Shown here: in pieces, positions 51,738 to 59,908 of the stretch
How the letters are laid out: each line of letters opens with the position of its first letter
Numbering within the stretch: the stretch's first letter is position 1
Assembly (NCBI RefSeq): GCF_016862795.1
Contig: NZ_BONQ01000108.1
Coordinates: 1 to 64,000, forward strand
Direction of reading: 5' to 3'
From: Dactylosporangium siamense
GTDB taxonomy: Bacteria; Actinomycetota; Actinomycetes; Mycobacteriales; Micromonosporaceae
DNA: 64,000 nt
Program-made: the position numbers and the translations under genes
Notes under the pieces: generated by a model
What the model was told of the DNA's origin: nothing
Seen by the model: only the letters and a program-made list of their open reading frames with translations
Databases searched by the model: none

Positions 51738-52568
51738 TTACCCATCCAGATCGGCCGTTGTTTTCCGGAGTTGGCTCAGCCACTCGACGCCGAGGCGGCG
51801 GCCGTCGGGGAATTGGTCGGCTCGGTCCCAGCGCCACGTCGTGATCACCGCCAGCACGAGGGTCCGGCAGTCTCGGAGCAGCTGGTGGTCGATGTCCGGG
51901 TAGTGGTCTGCGACCTCGTCGGGCGCGTGAGCGACGTCGAACTCGACCGGCCCCCGGCAGCAGGTCTCGAAGTCGATGAACAGCGGGCCGTTCCGGGTCA
52001 CGAGCAGGTTGCCCGGGTGGGGTTCGCCGTGCAGGAGCTGCTCCGGGCGGCCGCTGACGCTGACCGCGCGTCGCAGGCGGTCCAACGTGCCGGCGAGGAA
52101 GGCCCGGTCCAGGTGCGCCAGTTCCGGTGTTCTGGCCTTGTCGGCCACGAGCGCCTGGGCCGCGGAGACCCGGTCCGTGAAATGCGGTGCCGGCAGGTCG
52201 ACCTTGCGCATTCCGGTGTGCAGGCGTTCGAGCGCGCCGGCGTATTCCACGCTTGACGGCGATCGGGCAGCCACCGGTTCGTAGTAGGTCCAGAGGGTGA
52301 CGACGTAGTCGCCCTCGTCAAAGACCTCGGGCGATGCCAGCGCGGCCACCGGGCTCCCGACCTCGGCCAACCGCCCGGCGACATCCACTTCGAGCTGGGC
52401 GCACTGGTGAGCGGCCGGCGCTACCCGGGCGAGCACGTCGCAGGGCTGCAGCCGCAGGGTGAGCGTGTTCGAGTTGTGCAGGACGGCGGCGTCGTGGGCG
52501 GTCAGGCCGAGCCGTGCGGCGCTGGACATCGCTGCCCGTGTTGCCCGCTGGGTTTCATGTTCCTGCAT
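51738..52568 (-). CDS. APH-like phosphotransferase
   Basis: A 276-residue kinase-like protein starting MQEHETQRATRAAMSSAARL. The catalytic loop is QLLHGEPHPGNLLVTRNG (His-Gly-Glu in place of His-x-Asp, with Asn conserved) and the metal motif is PLFIDFETCCRGPVEFDVAH (Asp-Phe-Glu). These are the APH family sites for drug or metabolite phosphorylation. TACGGT ends 6 nt before the ATG. It lies 14 bp downstream of the P-loop kinase gene. Confidence 0.83.
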   Translation of the reverse strand: MQEHETQRATRAAMSSAARLGLTAHDAAVLHNSNTLTLRLQPCDVLARVAPAAHQCAQLEVDVAGRLAEVGSPVAALASPEVFDEGDYVVTLWTYYEPVAARSPSSVEYAGALERLHTGMRKVDLPAPHFTDRVSAAQALVADKARTPELAHLDRAFLAGTLDRLRRAVSVSGRPEQLLHGEPHPGNLLVTRNGPLFIDFETCCRGPVEFDVAHAPDEVADHYPDIDHQLLRDCRTLVLAVITTWRWDRADQFPDGRRLGVEWLSQLRKTTADLDG

Positions 52569-52582
52569 TGGAGCACCGTAGG

Positions 52583-53167
52583 TCAGTGTTCGTGGCGCAG
52601 CAGCCGTGTTTCGGGCGCCCGGTCCAAGGCGTCCGCCAACAGTTCGTAGGTCTCCTGCACCGCCCCGACCGCGCTCGGCACCACCACCGTCGCTGGGCGT
52701 TGACGGACGAGGTCCATCAGGTTGTCGTACATGGCTGCGAGCACGACGTGCCCGCCGCCCAGCTCGATGAGACGGTGGTGGTGGCGGATCCACGGGTCGT
52801 CGCTGTGCTGGGCGCGGTGGTCGAACCGTGCGATCGCCGCTTCCCGGTCGTCGAGCAGGACGACTTCGCGGAAGCCGGCCCCGTGCCGGTGTGCGAGCTT
52901 CTCGAGCTCGATGACCTCGTCGACCTTGGCGTGGTACTGGGGCAGGACGACATCGCGTCCGCCCTCCAGATGGGTTTTCGTCATGGCCCGGACCAGGGAC
53001 CACACGACCGGCCAGGTGTCGATGTCCTCGTCCTGCCAGCCGCCGACCAGGCGGTGCAGGGCGTCGACGTCAAGGTTCAACGTGCCGGGATTCCGGTCCG
53101 CGTACAGCGCCGACAGGGTGGACTTGCCGATGCCCGGCGGGCCGTTCAGATGGATGAGCCGCGCCAT
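52583..53167 (-). CDS. P-loop kinase-like ATPase
   Basis: A 194-residue AAA_33-type kinase. Walker A is LIHLNGPPGIGKSTLSALYA (residues 4-23), followed by LNLDVDALHRLVGGW and a lid region with Arg/His (HHHRLIELGGGHVVL). It resembles small kinases or zeta-toxin-like/chloramphenicol-phosphotransferase-like proteins; the substrate is unknown. GGAGG precedes the ATG. Probably co-transcribed with the APH-like gene. Confidence 0.85.
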   Translation of the reverse strand: MARLIHLNGPPGIGKSTLSALYADRNPGTLNLDVDALHRLVGGWQDEDIDTWPVVWSLVRAMTKTHLEGGRDVVLPQYHAKVDEVIELEKLAHRHGAGFREVVLLDDREAAIARFDHRAQHSDDPWIRHHHRLIELGGGHVVLAAMYDNLMDLVRQRPATVVVPSAVGAVQETYELLADALDRAPETRLLRHEH

Positions 53168-53388
53168 CCGTCACCTCCGTCGATCGCGATGCCACCGACC
53201 TGCGCTTCCAGTCGCGAGGCGGAACAAGCGTGACATGGTCGGGCGCTCCGGAGTTCCGGGATTCGCGCGCATAACAGTGATTATGGTGTACGCCGTCCGG
53301 ATGGCTTTACTGGATTATCGGTAATCGCAATCCGGCAATGCGGCGTGTCGTGCGGCTGGAATGTTCGCGGGCGCCTACGCTCACGGCC

Positions 53389-54819
53389 GTGGGAGACAAG
53401 AAGGAACGCGGTGCGGCGACGCCGGCGCGCGGGATCCGGGTCGACGCGCGGATCGACGCCGTCGACCCGGACCAGACCCGGGATGCGATCGGCAACCGGA
53501 CCGGGAATCGGGCTCAGGACCGACTCCCGGATCGAGCGCAGGGCGAGACGTGGGACCAGGCCTCGGATCGGACCCACGACGGAAGGGCTCAGAACCGACC
53601 CCGGGACCAGTTCTCGGACCAGGCCCAGGAGGAACGGGCTGGGAACTGGTCGGCGGAGCGGTCCCTGGAGCGGTCCGTGGATCAGGACGGGGACGAGCGG
53701 CCGTGTGCGCACTGCGGCCGGCCGGTGCCGCAGCGCAACGCCGCCGGGCGGCCGTTCCGGTACTGCCGCGACAACGACGGTGAGTGCCAGCGGGCCGCGC
53801 GCAATGCCCGGCTGCGGCACCGGGCCTCCCCCGGGTTGAGTGGGCAGGTGGCCCGGGCGTTCGAGGTCGCCGAGCGGCTCGACCAGGTCGTGGACACGCT
53901 CGTCGAGGCGCTGCACGCGGAGCTGTCCCCCGCCGGCGTCGAACGGCAGATCGCGCATGCCAGGGCCGAGGCCGCCGCCGGGGTCCTGACCGCGCACGCC
54001 GAACGGGACGACGCCCGCGCCGCCGTCCAGCACGCCCAGGCGACGGCGAAGGCCGCCGAGGCCGCGACCCGCGCCGCTGAGGCGGTGGCGGCCTTCGCCC
54101 GGGAGGAGGCAGCCACCGCGCGGGAGGACGCCGCGGCCGCGCACGCCGCCGCCGGCGACGCCCGGCAGGCCGCCGAACACGCCGCCGAGCAGGCACGGCA
54201 CAGCGTCCGGCAGGCGGCGGAGGAGGCGGCGGTGCAGGTCGCCGAGGCGCACCACAGCGCCGCTCAGGTGGTTGCCGAGGCGCAACGCGACGCGGCGCTG
54301 CGGGTCGACGCGGCGCAGGGCGCGGCCCGCGACGCCGACGCCGCCCTCGCGGTCGCGACCGTTGAACGGGACACGGCCCGGCGGGAGGCGGCGACGGAGG
54401 CGGCGTTGCGGGCGGAGGCGTACCGGGAACGCGACACCGCCCGGGCCGCCGCCGACACCGAGGCGCGGGAACGGCAGCGGGTGGAACGGGACCTGGCCGG
54501 GCGGGCGGACGAAGCGACCCGGCTCCGGCGGCGCTTCGAGCAGTCCCAGGCGACCGCGGAGCGGTTGCACGAGGACAACACACGACTGCAGGGTGATATC
54601 CGCCGGCTGGAGGGTGAACTTGACCGGGCCCGGGACCGGGCGGAGGACCTCCGCACGCAGCTGGCGCGGGCGGTGGAGCGGGAGGTGACGGCGCAGGCGC
54701 AGCTGCAACAGCAGCTCACGACGCTGAGCGGGGCGCTCGCGCAACTGACCGGTTCCCGTCAACCGGGTGTGTCACCTGCCGAAACTACGGGTGGTGAGGC
54801 GCGCCACGGCGCTGCCTAA
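53389..54819 (+). CDS. Coiled-coil protein with central Cys-rich zinc-finger-like motif
   Basis: A 476-residue protein in three parts. Residues 1-105 are hydrophilic and low-complexity (repeated Arg/Asp/Gln/Asn triplets such as DQTRDAIGNRTGNRAQD). Residues 106-140 carry Cys pairs in CAHCGRPVPQ and FRYCRDNDGEC, likely one zinc site. Residues 165-465 form a very long Ala/Glu/Arg coiled coil (AEAATRAAEAVAAFAREEAA and onward). This order suggests a DNA-associated or scaffolding role; no family name is certain. A GTG at 53389 has TACGCT 7 nt upstream; an ATG at 53338 is also in frame. No signal peptide. Confidence 0.72.
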   Translation: MGDKKERGAATPARGIRVDARIDAVDPDQTRDAIGNRTGNRAQDRLPDRAQGETWDQASDRTHDGRAQNRPRDQFSDQAQEERAGNWSAERSLERSVDQDGDERPCAHCGRPVPQRNAAGRPFRYCRDNDGECQRAARNARLRHRASPGLSGQVARAFEVAERLDQVVDTLVEALHAELSPAGVERQIAHARAEAAAGVLTAHAERDDARAAVQHAQATAKAAEAATRAAEAVAAFAREEAATAREDAAAAHAAAGDARQAAEHAAEQARHSVRQAAEEAAVQVAEAHHSAAQVVAEAQRDAALRVDAAQGAARDADAALAVATVERDTARREAATEAALRAEAYRERDTARAAADTEARERQRVERDLAGRADEATRLRRRFEQSQATAERLHEDNTRLQGDIRRLEGELDRARDRAEDLRTQLARAVEREVTAQAQLQQQLTTLSGALAQLTGSRQPGVSPAETTGGEARHGAA

Positions 54820-54918
54820 CTGGTCGATCATTGAAACCCAACGTAAAATAACCGTACCGACCCGGCGACTGGACTACCGCAGGTCCCGGAAGGTCGTGTA
54901 ATCTGCCCGCCCGCAGTG

Positions 54919-54945
54919 GGAATCGTCAGACCACGTGGTGTCGTT
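54919..54945 (+). promoter_or_regulatory. SigR-type promoter of rbpA
   Basis: GGAAT (54919-54923), 19 nt, GTT (54943-54945), agreeing with the actinomycete SigR/SigH consensus GGAAT-N18-19-GTT. It lies 43 bp upstream of rbpA, a known SigR-regulon gene in Streptomyces. Disulphide-stress induction is likely. Confidence 0.75.
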
Positions 54946-54988
54946 GGTTACAACGAAGCGCAACACGATTCGAAGGGGAAGACCGACC

Positions 54989-55333
54989 ATGGGCGAGCGC
55001 ATGCTGCGCGGCAGCCGTCTCGGAGCCGTCAGCTACGAGTCCGACCGCAACACCGAGCTGGCCCCGCGTCAGACCCGAGAATACCTGTGCGCCAAGGGGC
55101 ACCAGTTCGAGGTGCCGTTCGCCGTTGACGCCGAGGTTCCCATGACCTGGGAGTGCAAGTTCGACGGCAGCGTCGCCCGGCTTGTCGACGGCAACGAGCC
55201 GGAGGCGAAGAAGGCGAAGCCGCCGCGCACCCACTGGGACATGCTGCTCGAGCGGCGCTCGATCGCGGAGCTCGAGGACATCCTCAACGAGCGCCTCGAA
55301 GAGGTCCGCCACCGTCGCGGTCGCTCGGCATAA
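54989..55333 (+). CDS. rbpA: RNA polymerase-binding protein RbpA
   Basis: A 114-residue protein starting MGERMLRGSRLGAVSYESDR. It contains the N-terminal tail, core RQTREYLCAKGHQFEVPFAV and WECKFDG with Cys/His positions of the zinc-binding core, and the sigma-interaction domain THWDMLLERRSIAELEDILN near the end. RbpA stabilises the sigma-A holoenzyme and open complex and contributes to basal rifampicin tolerance. It has a GGGGAAG ribosome site and a SigR-type promoter. Length and composition are normal for the family. Confidence 0.96.
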   Translation: MGERMLRGSRLGAVSYESDRNTELAPRQTREYLCAKGHQFEVPFAVDAEVPMTWECKFDGSVARLVDGNEPEAKKAKPPRTHWDMLLERRSIAELEDILNERLEEVRHRRGRSA

Positions 55334-55370
55334 GCGGGACCACCGCATAAGCACACAGGACGGCAAGGAC

Positions 55371-55397
55371 GCCCCGACGGTCGATGACCGTCGGGGC
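55371..55397 (+). terminator. Terminator of rbpA
   Basis: GCCCCGACGGTC-GAT-GACCGTCGGGGC, a perfect 12-bp stem with a 3-nt loop, 37 bp after the rbpA stop. Confidence 0.8.
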
Positions 55398-55400
55398 GCT

Positions 55401-56435
55401 CTGCGTGCCGGCCCGCCCGCCAGGCCGGCCGCAGCGCAGCCGGCAGCACCAGACGCCGAGAGCACCAAGAGCGCCGACCCCCGGGCCGGGCTTCGCGCCG
55501 ACTGTGGCAGCTGCTTCGGGTTGTGCTGCGTAGCGCCGGCGTTCGCGAGGTCCGTGGACTTCGCCATCGACAAGCCCGCCGGGCACCCCTGCCCGAACCT
55601 CGGCACCACCCCGACCGCCAGCCCGACCGGCACCCCGGCCGGCAGCGGCACCCCGACCGGCGGCGGGTTCGGGTGCGGCATCCACACCCAGCTGCGGCAG
55701 CGCGGGTTCGTCGGGTGCACCGTCTACGACTGTTTCGGCGCCGGGCAGAAGGTCGCCCAGGTGACGTTCGGGGGCCGGGACTGGCGGCAGGCACCGGGCC
55801 AGGCGCCGCTGATGTTCGCCGCGTTCGCGACCATGCGCCACCTGCACGAGCTGCTGTGGTACCTGACGCAGGCCCGTGACCTGCCGGCCGCGGCGCCGCT
55901 GCACGACCGCCTCGACGCGGCCGTCGCCGAGACGCAGCGCCTCAGTGACCTGCCCGCCGGGGAACTCGCCGGCGTCGACGTTGACGCGCACCGCGGCTCG
56001 GTGGTGCCGTTGCTGCGGCAGGCCAGCGAGCTCGCGCGGGCGAAGGTGGTGGGGAGGCGGACGCCGTACCAGAGCCGCAGCGTCGTCGGGAAGGACCTTC
56101 GGCGTGTCGATCTGCGTGGTGCTGACCTGCGGGGCGCGTCAGCCGTCGGCGCCGATCTGCGGGGTGCGGACCTGACGGGCGCCGACGTCACCGGCGCGGA
56201 TCTGCGTGGCGCGGATCTGCGGGGTGCGGACCTGCGCGGCGTGCTGTTCCTGATCCAGTCGCAGCTGGACGCCGCCCGTGGTGACGCGGTAACCCGCCTG
56301 CCGGCCGGGTTCAGCCACCCGGCGCACTGGACCGTTCAGCGGACGCACCCCGGGACGGACCCTACGAGGGCGGGGCATCCTCGATCGGGTCGCGAGGCCG
56401 GGGGGCGGGCGGGGCGCCGGTCAGGGCGTCGCTGA
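55401..56435 (+). CDS. Cys-rich pentapeptide-repeat protein
   Basis: The open frame reads about 344 residues. A Cys-rich N-terminal domain (ADCGSCFGLCCVAPAF; PCPNLG; CGIHTQLRQRGFVGCTVYDC) is followed by a helical part (LMFAAFATMRHLHELLWYLT) and pentapeptide repeats ADLRG/ADLTG (about residues 235-285). Homologues usually begin just before the first Cys motif. Here no ATG, GTG or TTG lies in frame between the rbpA terminator and that motif; a CTG at 55401 is the first candidate. A Thr/Pro/Gly insert (TPTASPTGTPAGSGTPTGGG) interrupts the Cys domain. Function unknown; the Cys cluster may bind metal. Confidence 0.65.
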   Translation: MRAGPPARPAAAQPAAPDAESTKSADPRAGLRADCGSCFGLCCVAPAFARSVDFAIDKPAGHPCPNLGTTPTASPTGTPAGSGTPTGGGFGCGIHTQLRQRGFVGCTVYDCFGAGQKVAQVTFGGRDWRQAPGQAPLMFAAFATMRHLHELLWYLTQARDLPAAAPLHDRLDAAVAETQRLSDLPAGELAGVDVDAHRGSVVPLLRQASELARAKVVGRRTPYQSRSVVGKDLRRVDLRGADLRGASAVGADLRGADLTGADVTGADLRGADLRGADLRGVLFLIQSQLDAARGDAVTRLPAGFSHPAHWTVQRTHPGTDPTRAGHPRSGREAGGRAGRRSGRR

Positions 56436-56745
56436 CCGTGGCGTGGACCGGGATCCGACCGGTGAGCCCGACCGTGTCCAGCAGCCCGGCCAGAAACGGT
56501 GACGGCGCCGCGAGCCGTAGGTAGCCTCCGTGGGCGACGCACCGGTTGTGGCTGTACGCGAACGTCCCGAGCCCCACCGAGTCGCAGAAGTCGACGTCGC
56601 CGAGGTCCACCACGATCCGGGAACGGCCACGGTCCAGCGCGCCGTGCATCGCCTCACGTAACTGTGGGGCCGAGTCGATGTCGAGGGCGCCGCGCACCGC
56701 CACGAGCACGACACCGTCGGCACAGTCTGTCACTGCAACGTCCAT
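56362..56745 (-). CDS. STAS-domain anti-sigma factor antagonist
   Basis: About 127 residues. MDVAVTDCADGVVLVAVRGA, then ALDIDSAPQLREAM and IVVDLGDVDFCDSVGLGTFA, with the phosphorylatable Ser in DSVGLG. The C-terminus is an acidic/Pro tail. These proteins release sigma factors by binding anti-sigma kinases. The start at 56745 has AGGA 7 nt upstream (GTG at 56760 and ATG at 56748 are alternatives). It overlaps the convergent pentapeptide gene by 74 bp. No anti-sigma kinase gene is adjacent. Confidence 0.85.
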   Translation of the reverse strand: MDVAVTDCADGVVLVAVRGALDIDSAPQLREAMHGALDRGRSRIVVDLGDVDFCDSVGLGTFAYSHNRCVAHGGYLRLAAPSPFLAGLLDTVGLTGRIPVHATVSDALTGAPPAPRPRDPIEDAPPS

Positions 56746-56801
56746 CATCCGATCCTGCACCGGTTCGGCGCGGTCCGCAGGACAGCGGGTACGTTGCTGC
56801 G

Positions 56802-58121
56802 ATGCTCGCCCGTCTCCTCACGGCCGCGACCCTGGCCCGGACCGCGGAGGCGGCCGCCGCGGTGGTGCTGCTGCTCGCCGCGGTGCGGCAGACCGGCGAC
56901 CCGGCGCAGGGCGCGACGGTCCTGGCCGCGTTGCTGGTCCCGCACGTGCTCGCCGGGCCGTTCGTCGGTCTGGTCACCGACCGGGCCCGCCGGCCGCGGC
57001 TCGTCCACGCGGGGTTCGCGGCGCTGTTCGGGCTCGCGCTCGGTGGGGTGCTGCTGCTGACGGGGGTGGCGCCGCTGCCGGTGGTTGTCGGGTTGGCGCT
57101 GGTGGCCGGCAGCTGCGGTCCGATGATTTTCGGTGGTCTGTCGAGTCTGCTGGATGATGTGGTACCGCCACCGCGGCGGCCGCGGGCGCGGGGGCTGGAC
57201 GCGGCGACGTACAACGTGGCGGAGATCGCGGGTCCGGCGGCTGGGGCGCTGCTGGTGGCGGCGTTCGGGGTGCCGGTCGCGGCGCTGGTGCTGTCCGGCG
57301 CGTGTCTGCTCGCGGCGGGCACGCTGCTCACCGTCGCCGACACTCTCGACCCGGAGCCGGCTCTCGACCCGGAGCCGGCTCCCGCCGTGGAGCCGGCACC
57401 CGCCGTGGCGGCCAAGAACGCCGCCGGAGCTCAGAACAGCGCCGGGGCGCAGAACGCGGCCAGCGCTCAGGACAGCGCGGGGGTTCAGGACGACGCGGGG
57501 GCGCGGGACGGTGGGGCGGGCGGGGCGCGGGTCGGGGTCCGGGACGGCCTCGCCGCGATCGTGCGCAGCCGCCCGCTGCTGGCGGTGACCGCGGCGACCG
57601 CCCTGGCCTCGTACGGCGCCGGCATGATCACCCCGGTCGCCGTCGTCCTCGGCGTCGCCGCCGGGCATCCGGCCGGTGGTGGCCTGCTGGTGACGGCGTT
57701 GGGCGTGGGTGCGTTGTGCGGGTCGCTGCTCGTCGCGCGGTTCCCGGTGCGGCCGGCGCCGCAGCTGGTCGTGGTGGCGTGCCTGCTGGGGGTGGGTGCG
57801 GCGTTCGCCGGGCTGTCCGGTGCGGTCCTCGGCGGCGTGTCGTGGCCGGTGCTGGTCGCGGTGTTCGCGGTGGCCGGGGTCCTGGACGGCCCGTTGCTGT
57901 CCTCGGTGCTGCTGGTCCGCTCGCGGGAGGCGCCGCCGGGGACCCGTACGCAGGTGTTCACGCTCGGCGCGGGGATCAAGCTGACCGCGGCGGCGGTCGG
58001 CGCGGCGACGTTCACGGTTCTGGCGGCCGCTCCGCCGGCGGTCCTGGTCGGGGTGTTGTCCGCGAGTCACCTGCTCGCCGCCGCCGTCGGCGCGGCCCTG
58101 CTGCGCCGGCGGACCCGCTGA
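56802..58121 (+). CDS. MFS transporter with repeat-rich central loop
   Basis: A 439-residue transporter with about 12 helices, for example AAAAVVLLLAAVRQTG, LVHAGFAALFGLALGGVLLL and VVGLALVAGSCGPMIFGG. The central cytosolic loop (about residues 180-245) is unusual: duplicated LDPEPA units and Ala/Gln/Asn runs such as AGAQNSAGAQNAASAQDSAG. Substrate unknown. TACGTT ends 6 nt before the ATG at 56802, so it is likely leaderless. It is divergent from the STAS gene. Confidence 0.82.
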   Translation: MLARLLTAATLARTAEAAAAVVLLLAAVRQTGDPAQGATVLAALLVPHVLAGPFVGLVTDRARRPRLVHAGFAALFGLALGGVLLLTGVAPLPVVVGLALVAGSCGPMIFGGLSSLLDDVVPPPRRPRARGLDAATYNVAEIAGPAAGALLVAAFGVPVAALVLSGACLLAAGTLLTVADTLDPEPALDPEPAPAVEPAPAVAAKNAAGAQNSAGAQNAASAQDSAGVQDDAGARDGGAGGARVGVRDGLAAIVRSRPLLAVTAATALASYGAGMITPVAVVLGVAAGHPAGGGLLVTALGVGALCGSLLVARFPVRPAPQLVVVACLLGVGAAFAGLSGAVLGGVSWPVLVAVFAVAGVLDGPLLSSVLLVRSREAPPGTRTQVFTLGAGIKLTAAAVGAATFTVLAAAPPAVLVGVLSASHLLAAAVGAALLRRRTR

Positions 58122-58145
58122 CGGGCCGGGACCGCGGACGAACGC

Positions 58146-58180
58146 CGGCGGGCGGCACCCGGGAAGGGTGCCGCCCGCCG
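58146..58180. terminator. Bidirectional terminator between MFS and Gly-rich protein genes
   Basis: A 15-bp stem (arms CGGCGGGCGGCACCC and GGGTGCCGCCCGCCG) with a 5-nt GGGAA loop, between the convergent stops at 58121 and 58199. Best stem in the window. Confidence 0.85.
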
Positions 58181-58198
58181 TGTGCGATGCGATGGGTG

Positions 58199-58675
58199 CT
58201 AGCGGTGGCGGCGGCCGCCGTACTCGTGCGCGACCAGGACGTACCGGACGTGGTTGCGGCTGCCGATGCGGTAGCAGTCCGAGTCGTCCCACCAGTTGCG
58301 CTGCTCGCCGATCCAGCCGGCGAAGTTGCACGCCTTCTTGTTGCGGAAGGTGTCCACCACCCAGGACTGGACCCACTGGTTGTTGCGGCGGTGGCCGTCG
58401 AAGTTGCCGTGCCAGCGGCCGCCGCCGTTGTTGTTGCCCATGCCACCCGGCCAGGCGGGACCGCCGCCGGGCTGGCCGCCGCCACCGCCCGGCTGGCCGC
58501 CGCCCCCACCGGGCTGACCGCCACCGCCGCCACCGCCGGGCGGCGGGGCCTGGACGGCGGTGGTGCCGCTGTCGGCGCTGGGCGCGGCCGACGCGGCGGT
58601 GGCGCCCATGCCGAGAATCGCGCCCGCAGCGAGCGTCATGCCCGCCAGGGTCAGGAACCGTTGTGTGTTACGCAT
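58199..58675 (-). CDS. Secreted Gly-rich repeat protein
   Basis: A 158-residue exported protein. The signal peptide spans residues 1-30 (MRNTQRFLTLAGMTLAAGAI, cleavage near ASAAPS). It is followed by a Gly-rich tract with three tandem GGGGGQP units, then a compact C-terminal domain with two Cys (ACNFAGWIGE, DDSDCYRIG) and several Trp. GGGGGAG lies 7 nt from the ATG. No known family; probably an envelope or extracellular protein. Confidence 0.75.
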   Translation of the reverse strand: MRNTQRFLTLAGMTLAAGAILGMGATAASAAPSADSGTTAVQAPPPGGGGGGGQPGGGGGQPGGGGGQPGGGPAWPGGMGNNNGGGRWHGNFDGHRRNNQWVQSWVVDTFRNKKACNFAGWIGEQRNWWDDSDCYRIGSRNHVRYVLVAHEYGGRRHR

Positions 58676-58861
58676 CTTTGACTCCCCCTCGTGTCGTGAT
58701 GACGTGATTACACTATGTAGCGGAAAGCGGCATTTCTCGCAAAACGCGTCATCCTTTCAGCCAAAGGCTGGACGACTTTAGGGCAGCCGACGACCGCTTT
58801 CGGGCCAGCTCGTTGAACATTGACCGCCCGGTGCGAGACCGGTGCGAGACCGGTGCGAGAT

Positions 58862-59326
58862 TTATGCGAGGCGCAGTTCCAGGACGGTCCCGCCGGTCGT
58901 GAACGGCGCCCGCCGGGCGGCCGTGAACCCGGCCCGGACGTAGGTCCGCAGCGCCGCGTCGTTGCCGGCGGCGACCTCGAGCTCGACCCGGCTCGCGTGC
59001 CGGCGCCGGGCCCAGCCGGTGACGGCGGCGACGAGCCGCCCGCCGGCGCCGCGGCCGCGGGCGGTGGGGCTGACCCACATGCCGATCAGGTGGGTGACGT
59101 CGGGGTCCGTGGGGATGATCCAGGTGCCGGCGATCCCGACCGGGTCGGCGCCGTCGAACACGGCGAAGCAGGCGCCGTGCCGCGGCCAGTCCCGCCACTC
59201 GGCCTCGGACCGGCCGGCCTCACGGGCGTGGCTGCTGGCGAACGCGGCCGGGCTGTCCAGCAGCGCGGCGAGCCTCAGGTGCCGTTTGAGCTGCCATTCG
59301 TCGCAGGTGAGGGGCCGGGTGCGCAC
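58862..59326 (-). CDS. GNAT N-acetyltransferase
   Basis: A 154-residue acetyltransferase: GACFAVFDGADPVGIAGTWI, then HLIGMWVSPTARGRGAGGRL (acetyl-CoA loop R-G-x-G-x-G/A), VELEVAAGNDAALRTYVRAG. Substrate unknown. GTG at 59326 is chosen because upstream sequence belongs to the preceding gene. It is the last gene of the cluster running leftward from 64 kb. Confidence 0.87.
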   Translation of the reverse strand: MRTRPLTCDEWQLKRHLRLAALLDSPAAFASSHAREAGRSEAEWRDWPRHGACFAVFDGADPVGIAGTWIIPTDPDVTHLIGMWVSPTARGRGAGGRLVAAVTGWARRRHASRVELEVAAGNDAALRTYVRAGFTAARRAPFTTGGTVLELRLA

Positions 59327-59336
59327 GGGTGGCGGT

Positions 59337-59882
59337 TCACCGGGCGGCGTGGTCGGTGTCCAGCTGCTCCAGGACCGGCCGGACCACGTCGTCGAGGTGC
59401 CGCACGAGGACGGTGACGGCGCGTTCGGCGGCGGCGTCGACGTGCCGGTCCTCGGTCGGGGTCGGCAGCCCGTCCAGGGGCAGCGGCGTCTCCAGCAGCA
59501 GCGTCCCGCGCAGGTGCGGGTGCCGGCTGAGGTCCTGCTCGGTCGGTTGGATGAACTGCCCGAACAGTTCCGGCCAGCCACGCCAGCCGCGGTCACGCCA
59601 CCAGGTGCGGGACACGGTCAGCGGCGCCGGCAGCGGCGACACCAGCTCCACCCGGGCGGTGAGGCCACCGTCGAACGGGTTGCGCTGGCACACCGCGGTC
59701 AGCACCCGCCGGTGCCAGCGCACGTAGCCGGGGTCCAGCAGCGGCGGCGTCGCGGCGGCCCAGGCGACGCACGCGAACCCGACGGGGGCGATGTCGCCGA
59801 CGGTGCCGGCGAACTCCGCCGCGTGGCGCTGGACGGCGCTGAGGTACCGGTCCCGGTCACGGTCCACCCAGAACGTCTTCAC
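59337..59882 (-). CDS. Conserved hypothetical protein of the nucleotidyltransferase cluster
   Basis: About 181 residues. It begins MKTFWVDRDRDRYLSAVQRH, then ATPPLLDPGYVRWHRRVLTA and WPELFGQFIQPTEQDLSRHP. It looks soluble and alpha/beta, with many Arg and Trp, and carries no recognised motif. Start at GTG 59882; a TTG at 59912 overlapping the preceding stop (TTGA) is an alternative. Context with a DUF4037 protein suggests a shared role. Confidence 0.62.
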   Translation of the reverse strand: MKTFWVDRDRDRYLSAVQRHAAEFAGTVGDIAPVGFACVAWAAATPPLLDPGYVRWHRRVLTAVCQRNPFDGGLTARVELVSPLPAPLTVSRTWWRDRGWRGWPELFGQFIQPTEQDLSRHPHLRGTLLLETPLPLDGLPTPTEDRHVDAAAERAVTVLVRHLDDVVRPVLEQLDTDHAAR

Positions 59883-59908
59883 ACCTTGCGACGGTAGCCC
59901 GTGAAAGG

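Noticed and set aside
53168-53388. Gene or RNA in the gap before the coiled-coil gene
   Set aside because: No open frame with support and no tRNA-like or hairpin structure was seen.
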